Shown here: one piece after another, positions 18,964 to 27,392 of the stretch | How positions within the stretch are numbered: position 1 is the stretch's first letter | Layout of the letters: every line of letters starts with the position of its first letter | Assembly (NCBI GenBank): GCA_002284895.1 | Contig: CP015605.1 | Span: 186,001-250,000, forward strand | Direction: 5' to 3' | DNA length: 64,000 nt | Origin: Actinobacteria bacterium IMCC19121 | Lineage (GTDB): Bacteria; Actinomycetota; Actinomycetes; Nanopelagicales; Nanopelagicaceae | The notes under the pieces: generated by a model | What the model was told of the DNA's origin: nothing | What the model saw: only the letters and a program-made list of their open reading frames with translations | Database searches by the model: none | Made by a program: the position numbers and the translations under genes

Positions 18964-20295
18964 TTAGGGACGAGTGGGAATATCGATATGTGGCACCCGC
19001 CAATTCCCAATCTTTTCTCGCCCGGCTTGCATAAGAATTGCAGTCGTAACTTGTCTGATTTGTTGCATGCTCTTTGCATCAAAGCTGTGGCCCCACGGGC
19101 AACGATTGGCCATTGCGCATACCCAGGCGTTAGTGCCCAGATTCAACACTCCTGCACCGCTAGGGGCTGCGTAGTAGGTGCTCATCGCAACAAAACCCTT
19201 CTCTGTAGGGCTGATGCTTGCGCGCGCTAACACTTCAACACCAGGACCTCTCGTGCCCATCGCAGTATCGGCTTCATAGCCATAAATACCTTTGATTGTG
19301 CCGGATTTAGCGATGGCGTTAAAAGGCCAGCTCCGTGCTGTCTGTGCTTCTAAATCTTTCTTGATTCCAACTGCAAAAAACTGTGATCCCATAAACAAAG
19401 ATTCCGGTTGATTAATGTCACGATAGGGAATTCTCTCATTCATTGTTCGGTCAATGAGATATGTTTTTGCATACGCAGTATTGCCACCAAAGACTAATAA
19501 GTTCGTGCCCTCATTTATTTCTTTTTCAATTACATCTCGCATTGCCTGAGTCCAGAATTCGCTATGACCACCCAGCACGATTGAAGATGAATTAATCTCA
19601 GGTGCCGAATCTAAATCAATATCTGTTAGATAATTGATATCTAAGTTGAGTTGTTCCATTAACTGAACAAGGGGTTGTTCCATATATCTAAATTGGCCAG
19701 AGCCATCTCCGTCATAGGGGCGATCAAGTGAAACTGATGTTGCTCTCGTTTCTCTTTGACCATCAGCACCTTTATAGAGTGATTCTCCACCCCACTGGTT
19801 ATATGCCTGCCAGGTGAGAACGGAGGAAACAAAAGTCACACTACTTGGCACTTGCCCTGTAATAACAAGTGGGACAAATGAAGATCGGTAGCCGGGCGAT
19901 TTTAATTTAACTAAATACTGCCCTGGTGGAGTTGATTGCGTGGCAGTAATTTTCTTTGCAGATTTAATCGTTTGAATAAGGCGAGCGCCAGCTCCTTTGT
20001 AATAACCAATTCGATACAGTGAGATATCGGCCGTTTTAGCCCCAACAATTTTTAGAGTTGCACTTTGGCCACACCCAATGCTTGCCTGATCGAAATATCC
20101 CTCGACTCTTTTGGCCTCCTTGCGACGTGAGAAATCTGCGCTAAAGCGCATCGTGACATCTGAGTCCCAGTTCTTGTTTCCGGCCTTTGCATTCTCAGCC
20201 TTGACCCAACCGGCTTGCCACGTGCATTCTTGGGCTGGGGCAGCCACTGGTGCCAGAAGCCCCAGCACTAGGGCACAGACCAGCGATAACCTCAT
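18964..20295 (-). CDS. Secreted protein related to the N,N-dimethylformamidase beta-subunit C-terminal domain
   Basis: 443 aa with signal peptide (1-21, cleavage near APAQE). After an N-terminal beta-rich domain (YRIGYYKGAGARLI, 'bad fibre' type seen in the family) comes an alpha/beta domain with LTWQAYNQWGGESLY, SLDRPYD, LDINYLTDIDLD, VLGGHSEFW and LVFGGNTAYAK. These segments resemble the large-subunit C-terminal domain of DMF amidohydrolases, found in many exported actinobacterial proteins without known substrate. Exported Cys pairs may form disulfides. Enzymatic activity is not proven. Confidence 0.7.
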   Translation of the reverse strand: MRLSLVCALVLGLLAPVAAPAQECTWQAGWVKAENAKAGNKNWDSDVTMRFSADFSRRKEAKRVEGYFDQASIGCGQSATLKIVGAKTADISLYRIGYYKGAGARLIQTIKSAKKITATQSTPPGQYLVKLKSPGYRSSFVPLVITGQVPSSVTFVSSVLTWQAYNQWGGESLYKGADGQRETRATSVSLDRPYDGDGSGQFRYMEQPLVQLMEQLNLDINYLTDIDLDSAPEINSSSIVLGGHSEFWTQAMRDVIEKEINEGTNLLVFGGNTAYAKTYLIDRTMNERIPYRDINQPESLFMGSQFFAVGIKKDLEAQTARSWPFNAIAKSGTIKGIYGYEADTAMGTRGPGVEVLARASISPTEKGFVAMSTYYAAPSGAGVLNLGTNAWVCAMANRCPWGHSFDAKSMQQIRQVTTAILMQAGREKIGNWRVPHIDIPTRP

Positions 20296-20320
20296 CTGCC
20301 AACCTTAAACTCGTTTCAAA

Positions 20321-20372
20321 TGGACAGCCCCCTGAGCGTGACTTACGCTTTCTACCTGCAAATCATTTGCAA
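20321..20372 (+). promoter_or_regulatory. Candidate promoter with Nur-like nickel operator at the transcription start
   Basis: TGGACA (20321-20326) and TACGCT (20344-20349) are separated by 17 nt and fit a sigma-70-type promoter whose start would fall near 20356. Exactly there lies cTGCAA-ATCAT-TTGCAA (20356-20372), an almost perfect match to the published actinobacterial Nur box tTGCaa-N5-ttGCAA. Equivalent reading: a 7-1-7 palindrome TGCAAATCATTTGCA. An operator over the +1 site would repress by blocking polymerase. AGGAGG at 20375-20380 follows at once. Confidence 0.72.
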
Positions 20373-20386
20373 CTAGGAGGCCCCTT

Positions 20387-21574
20387 TTGAACGTCGTAGT
20401 TAAGCCGGTTGAGCGCACCCCGCTTGCCCAGATGCTCACACGCGATGAATGGCGCCGAATGGCTGCCATGTTTGGGTTCATTCTTTTCCTTCACGTTTCT
20501 GGCGCCCTATTAATGTGGCAAGCAACTTCTGGAAGATACGAGTTAAGTGATGGAACTCTTTTTGGTTGGGGAACTGCAGCTCTTGCATACACATTAGGTA
20601 TGCGTCACGCATTTGATGCCGATCACATTAGTGCCATTGATAACACAACTCGTAAGTTGATGTCGGAAGGCAAGCGTCCGCTAGCTGTGGGTTTCTTCTT
20701 CTCGCTTGGTCACTCATCTGTTGTTGCCGTTCTTGCACTTCTGCTCAACTTTGGAATTAAAGCTCTAGGTTCACAATTAAAAGATGAAAACTCTCAACTC
20801 CATCACTACACCGGCCTTATTGGTCTGACTGTAAGTGGAACATTCCTGATGCTTATTGCAATACTTAATCTCGTTATTTTGGTTTCTATTGTTGGTGTTT
20901 TTATTCAAATGCGTAAAGGCACATACAACGAAGAAGAATTAGAAAAACACTTAAACTCCCGCGGTTTACTCATGCGCTTCTTTGGTCCAATAGCACGACG
21001 CATTGATGCTTCATGGAAGATGTATCCACTAGGTATTCTTTTTGGTCTAGGTTTTGATACTGCAACTGAAGTTGGTTTACTAGTTCTGGCTGGAACTTCA
21101 GTTATTGCTGGACTTCCGTGGTGGGCAATTCTTTCGCTGCCTTTGTTCTTTGCTGCTGGCATGAGCTTGCTTGACACAATTGATGGTTCTTTCATGAACT
21201 TTGCTTATGGCTGGGCGTTTTCAAAGCCAGTGCGCAAGGTTTACTACAACATCATTATTACTGGACTCTCCGTAGGAGTTGCATTATTTGTTGGTGGATT
21301 AGAACTCTGCCAAGTCTTTGCCCAACAGTTAAATCTCACTGGGGGCTTTTGGGACTATGCCCTGGCCTTTAATTTAAACAGTGCTGGGTACTTCATTGTG
21401 GCCGCTTTTGCTGTGGTCTGGACTGTGGCATTACTACTCTGGAAATACGGCAAAATTGAAGAGCGTTGGCATAACAAAGCACATGCGGCTCAATTAGCAC
21501 GTGGTGAACAAAGCAATCACACCGCAGCTGGAATTGATTTAGGACCTATTACCGATGGATTTAAGATCGATTAA
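20387..21574 (+). CDS. Nickel/cobalt permease, NiCoT family (HoxN/NixA-like)
   Basis: 395 aa, about eight membrane helices. The NiCoT helix II signature HAFDADH (74-80, HX4DH, metal-binding) followed by ISAIDNTTR is present, with FFFSLGHSSVV and LGFDTATEV as the other family motifs. High-affinity secondary uptake of Ni2+ and/or Co2+. Start is TTG at 20387, chosen because AGGAGG lies 6 nt upstream. The Nur-like operator just before the ribosome site argues for nickel as substrate; a Ni superoxide dismutase elsewhere would be the likely user (inference). 3' end overlaps the DMT gene by 14 nt. Confidence 0.92.
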   Translation: MNVVVKPVERTPLAQMLTRDEWRRMAAMFGFILFLHVSGALLMWQATSGRYELSDGTLFGWGTAALAYTLGMRHAFDADHISAIDNTTRKLMSEGKRPLAVGFFFSLGHSSVVAVLALLLNFGIKALGSQLKDENSQLHHYTGLIGLTVSGTFLMLIAILNLVILVSIVGVFIQMRKGTYNEEELEKHLNSRGLLMRFFGPIARRIDASWKMYPLGILFGLGFDTATEVGLLVLAGTSVIAGLPWWAILSLPLFFAAGMSLLDTIDGSFMNFAYGWAFSKPVRKVYYNIIITGLSVGVALFVGGLELCQVFAQQLNLTGGFWDYALAFNLNSAGYFIVAAFAVVWTVALLLWKYGKIEERWHNKAHAAQLARGEQSNHTAAGIDLGPITDGFKID

Positions 21575-22475
21575 AGATTTTTATACGCTGCTGACCAATA
21601 GCTGCGCCAAGTAAAACAATCAAAGCACCAACTGGTTCATTCCAAACAATCGATTCACCTAGGAAGATGATTCCAACAATCACCGCAACTACTGGTGTCA
21701 CATATGTAACAGTGCTTGCAATGGCGCTACCAGCAGCTTCCATGATCTTAAAGTTCCAGATATATGCAAAGCCACTACCAAATACACCTAATGCAATCAT
21801 TGCAAGAACTGGTCCTGCTCGGTATTCATCTTTAGCTATTCCATCGATGAGATAGAAAGGAAGTAGCGTGAGAGCACCAGCTGAAACTTGCCCAGCTGCA
21901 ATTGCTTCGGGTTTTAATTTATGAGGCAAAACAAATTTGCGTGAATAAGGAAATGAAACTCCATAGCAAGTCACTGCAAAGAGAAGGGCTGCGACGGCAA
22001 TTATTGGGTTAGCACCTAAACCTTGCCATGCACCAAGAACAGTAAGAACACCAACAAAACCAAGTAGCAGTCCAACAACTTGGTAGTTCTTAGGTTTTTC
22101 TTCACGAAAGGCAATCATGATTGCAAGCAAGGTCATTAACGGTGTGACGGCATTAATAATTCCAGCCAAAATAGATGTGACTTTTGTTTCAGCAAAAGCA
22201 AAAAGAAATCCTGGGATTACATTTAGTAATAAAGCCACAACCCATAAATGCAGCCACAACTTCTTATCTTTAGGAAGCTCAATTCCTTTATAGCGTGCCC
22301 AGAAAACTAAAGTGAGTGCCCCTAAGGAAACACGGCCAAAAGCCACGCCAATAGGGGTTAGAAACTCCAAACCCATCTTGATGAAGATAAAGGAACAGCC
22401 CCAGACAACGCCTAAGGCGATGTAGAGGCTGATCCAGTTAGAGCTGTTTTTATGGGTAGCTGAGTGAGAATGCAC
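21561..22475 (-). CDS. EamA/DMT-superfamily transporter
   Basis: 304 aa, ten predicted membrane helices in two EamA repeats (first starts ALGVVWGCSFIFIKMGLEFL, second near IIAVAALLFAVTCYGVSFP). Drug/metabolite exporters of this type carry amino acids or small metabolites; substrate unknown. The GTG start lies 26 nt inside the ctaE reading frame, so it is at the end of the oxidase operon, perhaps only by streamlining. Confidence 0.85.
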   Translation of the reverse strand: MHSHSATHKNSSNWISLYIALGVVWGCSFIFIKMGLEFLTPIGVAFGRVSLGALTLVFWARYKGIELPKDKKLWLHLWVVALLLNVIPGFLFAFAETKVTSILAGIINAVTPLMTLLAIMIAFREEKPKNYQVVGLLLGFVGVLTVLGAWQGLGANPIIAVAALLFAVTCYGVSFPYSRKFVLPHKLKPEAIAAGQVSAGALTLLPFYLIDGIAKDEYRAGPVLAMIALGVFGSGFAYIWNFKIMEAAGSAIASTVTYVTPVVAVIVGIIFLGESIVWNEPVGALIVLLGAAIGQQRIKIFNRS

Positions 22476-23052
22476 CTAGCAATGATGACACAACCATCCA
22501 GATCCACCATATTCTCACGATGTCTACCATCCAAAGATTTGAAACATAGAGACCCAAGCGGGCGCGATTCCAGTTTCCAAGGGAGATGAAGACGGTTAGT
22601 GCCAAGTGAACAAAGTTCATAATGGTAAATAAGTAGAAGCAAGATACATATGCGCCATCAGAGAATGTGAATGGTGCATTTGCAATTGTGTTGAACTGCA
22701 TAACTAGTGCAACTACAGATGCCACCATGGCCACGAGAGAACCAAGTTTTAACTGAGTTTGATTCTTTTCACGTCCACCCTTAAGAGCATAGAGATGTGC
22801 AAGCAAACCAAAGGCTGCAATTGCTGTGACAGTCCAGGCAGGTCCTGAAGAAAGAGGCTCAATTGCGCCTCGCTCTTCTGTTGCTGCAGGAAGCCACATG
22901 TCATTGACATTCTGACCACGTAAGTAGAAGTAAACAAAGACCATACTTAGTGCAAATGCAACATCTGCAACAAGTATCAAGATCACTCCAAGGCGGTTAC
23001 GACTTCCAACTACATCTGGATCTTCGTGATGTGCATGTGTCTCTACGCTCAT
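22450..23052 (-). CDS. ctaE: Cytochrome c oxidase subunit III
   Basis: 200 aa with five predicted membrane helices, the short actinobacterial form. The N-terminus (ETHAHHEDPDVVGSRNRLGVILILVADVAFALS) and the FYLRGQN and FLFTIMNFVHLALTVFISLG stretches fit heme-copper oxidase subunit III, though conservation is modest. Overlaps ctaD by 4 nt. Forms the oxidase with CtaC and CtaD in the cytoplasmic membrane. Confidence 0.85.
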   Translation of the reverse strand: MSVETHAHHEDPDVVGSRNRLGVILILVADVAFALSMVFVYFYLRGQNVNDMWLPAATEERGAIEPLSSGPAWTVTAIAAFGLLAHLYALKGGREKNQTQLKLGSLVAMVASVVALVMQFNTIANAPFTFSDGAYVSCFYLFTIMNFVHLALTVFISLGNWNRARLGLYVSNLWMVDIVRIWWIWMVVSSLLGAFSLSYP

Positions 23053-24911
23053 GATTTTGCCTTTCCGTAACCGTATGCATCTGAGGTGACTGTTGGAAGA
23101 ACATCAAAGTTTTCTAATGGGATTGGATTAGGAACAGTCCATTCCAAAGTCTTTGCTTGCCAAGGATTCATCGGTGCTTTATCACCACTGCGCCATGAAG
23201 AGATGACTCCGTGAAGTAGAACCAACATTCCCACCATGATTGTGTAAGCACCAATCGTGGTAATTAAGTTTCCAGTGTTAAATGTTGATGCATATGACTC
23301 AACGCGACGTGGTTGACCAGCTAGGCCAACAGTAAACATTCCAATGAATGCAACGTTGAAGCCAATCTGCACTAACCAGAAGCTAATCCAGCTCAGTTTC
23401 TTATCAAACATACGCCCAGTCATCTTTGGGAACCAATAAACAAGTGCTGCAAGAGCACCTGTTAAACCAGCACCCATTAATGTGTAGTGGAAGTGCGCAG
23501 TTACATACATAGAACCATGTAGGAACGCATCTGCTGGAACATCTGAAAGATAAATTCCAGTAATTCCACCAATCATGAAATTCCATAACAATGCAAAAAT
23601 CGACATCGTTGGCATTGTCATCCAGAGTCGACCACGCCATAGAGTTCCTACAAGCACCAAGAACAACATGCCTGTTGGTATCGAAATTAACTCGGTGGTT
23701 AACATAAATGGAGCATTTAGTAATGGCGCCCATCCTGAGATATACATGTGGTGAGCCCATACCAAAACAGATAAGCCAGAAATTCCAGCAATACCCATCA
23801 CTGCAACATTGAAGCTAAAGAGTGGACGGCGTGTGAAGACTGGCGCCATTTCCATCAAGGCTGCAACTGCAGGAATAAGAATTACATAAACCTCAGGGTG
23901 ACCCATGATCCAGAATAAATTCTCATATAACCAACCACTTCCACCGCCGGCTGTGTTGTAGAAAGAAGTATCAAGTGCACGATCCATTGCAGACATCACT
24001 TGAGAGAGGAAAAAGACTGGGAAAGCAGGAAGAGCTAGAGCAACCGATGCCATAGTTCCGTAAATAAAGATTGGTGTGCGGTTCCACGTCATTCCATTAG
24101 CGCGCATGCGAACGATAGTTGTCGTGATATTTGCACCTGCAACCATTGTCGAGATTGCAAAAATGCAGATAAACATGATGTAACCATTCATTCCAAGCGG
24201 TGCTTGCCCTGCAAGAGGGTTATATGCCGACCAGCCAGTTGAGATTCCCCCGATGAATTGAGCCCAGATCAGTGGAATAGCGGCTGCAACAATTAACCAG
24301 AAACTCAAAGCGTTAAGGCGAGGAAAAGCCATATCGCGAGCACCAATCATGATTGGCATGATGAAGTTACCAAAAGGACCAGTAACCATGATGATTGTTC
24401 CAACAATCATGATGATTCCATGTGTTCCTACGATTGAGTTATAGGCCTGAGGGTGAATCCATCCACCTTCTGGAGTTCCAAGATTAGTTCTGATCAGCAT
24501 TGCAAGAATTCCACCAATACCAAAAATAACCATTGTGATTACTAAATATTGGATACCTACTACTTTGTGATCTGTTGTGTATCGGAAGTAGCGGTTAACT
24601 CCCATATCTTTTCCAGCTAAGAACATGTTTTCATCATGTGAAAGATCTTTACCCATCACCCAACGGAACGGACCAACTAGGGCACCGATTCCAGTCATGA
24701 ATCCAATAAACCATGCCACCATTGATAGCAAAGTAATTTTGTCTTCTCTAGTGAAAAGGCGAACTTCAGTATCTGCTGGTAGGAACTGCAGAGCTAAGCG
24801 CCAAACAACAAATGCGCTTACTGCACCTAGTACTACAGCAGTAACAATATTGAGGCGCTCAATAACTGATTTGCCCGGTGCTGATACTGGCTTGCTCATT
24901 AATGTAGTCAT
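23049..24911 (-). CDS. ctaD: Cytochrome c oxidase subunit I
   Basis: 620 aa from the ATG at 24911, which overlaps the ctaC stop (TAATG) and has GGAGGG about 7-9 nt upstream; the open frame runs 13 codons further but that part lies within ctaC. Heme-copper core: YFRYTTDHKVVGIQYL start, the HPEVY helix (WIMGHPEVYVILIPA) holding the CuB His-Tyr pair, VWAHHMYISG with the CuB histidines, and HFHYTLMG with heme ligands. An N-terminal extension with a membrane helix (about 20-90) is typical of high-GC Gram-positive CtaD. Proton-pumping oxygen reduction. Confidence 0.96.
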   Translation of the reverse strand: MTTLMSKPVSAPGKSVIERLNIVTAVVLGAVSAFVVWRLALQFLPADTEVRLFTREDKITLLSMVAWFIGFMTGIGALVGPFRWVMGKDLSHDENMFLAGKDMGVNRYFRYTTDHKVVGIQYLVITMVIFGIGGILAMLIRTNLGTPEGGWIHPQAYNSIVGTHGIIMIVGTIIMVTGPFGNFIMPIMIGARDMAFPRLNALSFWLIVAAAIPLIWAQFIGGISTGWSAYNPLAGQAPLGMNGYIMFICIFAISTMVAGANITTTIVRMRANGMTWNRTPIFIYGTMASVALALPAFPVFFLSQVMSAMDRALDTSFYNTAGGGSGWLYENLFWIMGHPEVYVILIPAVAALMEMAPVFTRRPLFSFNVAVMGIAGISGLSVLVWAHHMYISGWAPLLNAPFMLTTELISIPTGMLFLVLVGTLWRGRLWMTMPTMSIFALLWNFMIGGITGIYLSDVPADAFLHGSMYVTAHFHYTLMGAGLTGALAALVYWFPKMTGRMFDKKLSWISFWLVQIGFNVAFIGMFTVGLAGQPRRVESYASTFNTGNLITTIGAYTIMVGMLVLLHGVISSWRSGDKAPMNPWQAKTLEWTVPNPIPLENFDVLPTVTSDAYGYGKAKS

Positions 24912-25681
24912 TAGGCTCTTCCCTCCAACGCTGCATGTTCTGCAACCCATTTGTCGTAGTCATTTTGGCTAACGACGTGCACTTTCGTTTGCATATAAGC
25001 ATGGAGTAGACCGCAAAGTTCGGCGCATCTAATATCAAATACTCCAATTTTATTTGGGGTAACCGCAGCTTCAGTAATTGCTCCAGGGTTTGCATCCATC
25101 TTGATGCCCATTTGAACGATCCAGAATGAGTGCTTCACATCAACACTTGTAATGTGGAAAACCACTGGCTTATCTACTGGTAGATAGAGATCTTCACTTC
25201 GTGCACCATTTGGATAATCAAAACTCCAAACCCACTGACTACCAGTTACATTCATCTGAATCGCAGTGCTTTCAAGAACTGCTTCGGAATCCTTTTGAAG
25301 AACTATTAATCCAGTGATAAGTGCGAACAAGCAGAGAAGTGCAGAAACAACAATCCACACTGCATTTGCTCGAGGCGAATTAGAGATTTGGTGATCAGCT
25401 TCTGCTGGTGGGTTATCGCCATAATGGCGCTTAGAGGTCAAAACAGTCAGGCATATTGCGAACACGAGGCCAGCAACGGGAGATGCTGCCCAGGTAAAGA
25501 TGCGCATTAAATCAATGACACCTGTCATCGTTTCAGATGCTGGCTCAACTATTGAGCGAACATGAAACTCTGTTCCAACATAACCAACTATGGCTGTGCA
25601 GATAACCCAAAGAATGGCAGTCTTCTTAACATCAGGACTCTTCCACCATTGTGGTTTTTTTGAATTCATTAAATCTGTCAT
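24911..25681 (-). CDS. ctaC: Cytochrome c oxidase subunit II (CuA)
   Basis: 256 aa; two membrane helices (about 22-40, 108-125 plus one near 60-85) and an extracytoplasmic cupredoxin domain. The CuA ligands are complete: His184 (VKHSFWIV), Cys219 and Cys223 (CAELCG), His227 and Met230 (GLLHAYM). QWVWSFDYPNG is the aromatic electron-entry patch. No fused cytochrome c domain. Not an obvious lipoprotein. Located just downstream of the cupredoxin-like gene. Confidence 0.94.
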   Translation of the reverse strand: MTDLMNSKKPQWWKSPDVKKTAILWVICTAIVGYVGTEFHVRSIVEPASETMTGVIDLMRIFTWAASPVAGLVFAICLTVLTSKRHYGDNPPAEADHQISNSPRANAVWIVVSALLCLFALITGLIVLQKDSEAVLESTAIQMNVTGSQWVWSFDYPNGARSEDLYLPVDKPVVFHITSVDVKHSFWIVQMGIKMDANPGAITEAAVTPNKIGVFDIRCAELCGLLHAYMQTKVHVVSQNDYDKWVAEHAALEGRA

Positions 25682-25685
25682 CGAA

Positions 25686-26468
25686 TTATCCCTTCACCGT
25701 AAAGTGGCCGGACATGTAACTCATTGCCGACATTGCATTTCCAAATCGAGCAACAGTTCCATCACCGCAAGGGAATTCGCAGTTCCAGATGTATTCGCCT
25801 TCATCACCTGTGATGAAGGTAAAAGTTGTCATTGAAGGGAATTGTGTGAATCCACCTTCTTCTTCAGCAGCTGTTACTTCATCATCATTTGCAAGAAGTA
25901 GCGGCACATTGACGAAGAGTGAGTCTTGATCACTTGAAACACCGTGGATTGTAAATGTGTGTCCAACTGCATCATGAGGAATCTGGGTAATTGTCTTTGC
26001 CTCAGTTGCATTTGTGTGTGACTTAGTGTCATAGCGCTCTACAAGAGTTGCAGTACCACCAACAGTGCCGCGAACTTTTGCAAAGAAATCATTGTTTAAT
26101 GTTTCCCCTGAGTCATACTGCCAAATTGTGATAGTCACTGCTGAATGCGCAGGAACAACAAAGTTGGTTCCAGTCTTTGCATCCCTAAGTGGTTCACCGT
26201 AAGGACCAGCTGCTCCATAGCTCACCCAATCAGGATGCGCCCCGCCATCTTCACCATGATGCCCACCAAAAGTTGAGTTTGGATAAGTATTCATAGTTAA
26301 TGTGTAGTGCGGGTAAGTCTTTCCATCAGGTGCGGTAAAACTGCCCGCAGATGTTGCCATGATGGATCCTGAATCGTTTTTTGCCGCCGCAACATATGTT
26401 CCGATGCCGGCAGTTACGCCAGCTCCAAGAATCACAGTTCCAAGTGCGGCAAGAATCCGCTTGTTCAT
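25686..26468 (-). CDS. Secreted cupredoxin-like protein, first gene of the oxidase operon
   Basis: 260 aa with an N-terminal signal or anchor helix (7-30). The last about 100 residues have cupredoxin character: VGHTFTIHGVSSDQDSLFVN (possible His ligand), TFTFITGDEGEYIWNCEF, and Cys230/Cys234 in CEFPCG, followed by a Met-rich end (NAMSAMSYMSGHF). The Cys-x3-Cys spacing is that of CuA, but the His four residues later is missing. Could be a copper donor or electron carrier for CtaC. GGGAGGGG precedes the ATG. Ends 4 nt before ctaC. Confidence 0.75.
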   Translation of the reverse strand: MNKRILAALGTVILGAGVTAGIGTYVAAAKNDSGSIMATSAGSFTAPDGKTYPHYTLTMNTYPNSTFGGHHGEDGGAHPDWVSYGAAGPYGEPLRDAKTGTNFVVPAHSAVTITIWQYDSGETLNNDFFAKVRGTVGGTATLVERYDTKSHTNATEAKTITQIPHDAVGHTFTIHGVSSDQDSLFVNVPLLLANDDEVTAAEEEGGFTQFPSMTTFTFITGDEGEYIWNCEFPCGDGTVARFGNAMSAMSYMSGHFTVKG

Positions 26469-26508
26469 TCAGTCCCCTCCCAGTTGGGATGTATGAGAAA
26501 CACAGATA

Positions 26509-26538
26509 GCTCACATAAGACTGTGAGCCCGTTCACAG
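26509..26538. promoter_or_regulatory. Crp/GlxR-type operator with a third half-site
   Basis: CTGTGA-GCCCGT-TCACAG (26521-26538) is a perfect palindrome of the Crp form TGTGA-N6-TCACA. A further TCACA at 26511-26515 lies exactly 11 nt before the TGTGA half, giving three half-sites at one-turn spacing; the first two also form GCTCACATAAGACTGTGAGC (26509-26528). Located 54-69 nt upstream of the oxidase operon start and 90 nt upstream of ctaG. A GlxR-type regulator gene is in the window at 49278. Confidence 0.7.
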
Positions 26539-26540
26539 CA

Positions 26541-26556
26541 GGATACGGGGGTATCC
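26541..26556. promoter_or_regulatory. G-tract palindrome, possible copper-responsive (CsoR-like) operator
   Basis: GGATACGGGGGTATCC is a perfect inverted repeat (GGATAC-GGGG-GTATCC). The GGGGGTAT half-site resembles operators of CsoR copper repressors. It sits 3 nt beside the Crp-type site between a cupredoxin/CuA oxidase operon and the CtaG gene, all copper-related. Assignment is inference from the motif and context. Confidence 0.4.
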
Positions 26557-26627
26557 CATGGAAAGGAAGCGCATTAATAAACGATTTTCCTTTCTCAACG
26601 ATGCCTTGAGGGCTAGCCTTCGAACTT

Positions 26628-27392
26628 ATGGAGATGCATCATCATGACGTTGGAATTTGGGGCTCTTGGCAATTAGCTCCAGAGATTGTGTTGCCGCTAT
26701 TACTTCTCACATATCTATATGCGCGCCAACCCAAAGGCGCGATCACTACTAAGCAAAAAAGCTTTTTCTACTCAGGAATTCTCAGCGCAATCTCAGTAAT
26801 CGTTACTCCAATTGGCGCTCGCGCGATGGATTTCTTTTCACTTCACATGGTTCAACACATTACGTTAATGATGATTACTGGGCCGTTACTTGTTCTTGGC
26901 ACGCCAAACTCATTTCATCCTAAAAATAAGCTTTTTACCACAGTTACCAATCCCTTATTTAGTTGGTTTGCATATGCAGCCTTAATGATTGGCGTGCATT
27001 TACCAGTGCCCCATAAATTCATTATGGAAAATCCTTGGTCCCATACTTACTTAGAAGTTGGTCTGTATTTAGTTCTTCCTTATTTCTTTTACTTTAATCT
27101 TCTTGATCGAAACTTAGTTGGCCGACGAGTTACTCCAGCAATGGCAGTTATTGCACTATTTCTTATGATGGTTCCAGAGACTATGACGGGTTTCTTTATT
27201 TATACAGCGCCCGGGTCTTTGTATGATGATATGTACACACTCAATGATCAACGCCAAGGTGGATCATTTATGTGGGCGGGTGCAATGATTATTGATGCGA
27301 TTTGGATGTCCTTTGCTGTCTATCACTGGATTAAATCTGAAGAGAAAAAGTCACGTGATTTTGATGCTGCATTAGCTGGTGAAAATGCCTAA
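26628..27392 (+). CDS. ctaG: Cytochrome c oxidase assembly protein, CtaG (caa3) family
   Basis: 254 aa, about seven membrane helices. Family features: N-terminal WQLAPEIVLPLLLLTYLY, the central FFSLHMVQHITLMMITGPLLVLGTP (conserved His pair on adjacent helices), and a C-terminal FMWAGAMIIDAIW segment. Supports copper insertion or assembly of the oxidase encoded divergently. MEMHHHDV at the N-terminus could bind copper. TAGCCT lies 8 nt before the ATG and no ribosome site is seen, so the mRNA may be leaderless. Confidence 0.88.
   Translation: MEMHHHDVGIWGSWQLAPEIVLPLLLLTYLYARQPKGAITTKQKSFFYSGILSAISVIVTPIGARAMDFFSLHMVQHITLMMITGPLLVLGTPNSFHPKNKLFTTVTNPLFSWFAYAALMIGVHLPVPHKFIMENPWSHTYLEVGLYLVLPYFFYFNLLDRNLVGRRVTPAMAVIALFLMMVPETMTGFFIYTAPGSLYDDMYTLNDQRQGGSFMWAGAMIIDAIWMSFAVYHWIKSEEKKSRDFDAALAGENA

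Noticed and set aside
20296-20386. Cobalamin riboswitch before the NiCoT gene
   Set aside because: Only 91 nt between the genes and a promoter plus Nur-like palindrome explain the sequence; no B12-box-like segment is found.
24912-24950. Longer ctaD start (13 extra codons)
   Set aside because: That part lies inside ctaC in another frame; the ATG at 24911 has a ribosome site and the typical TAATG overlap.
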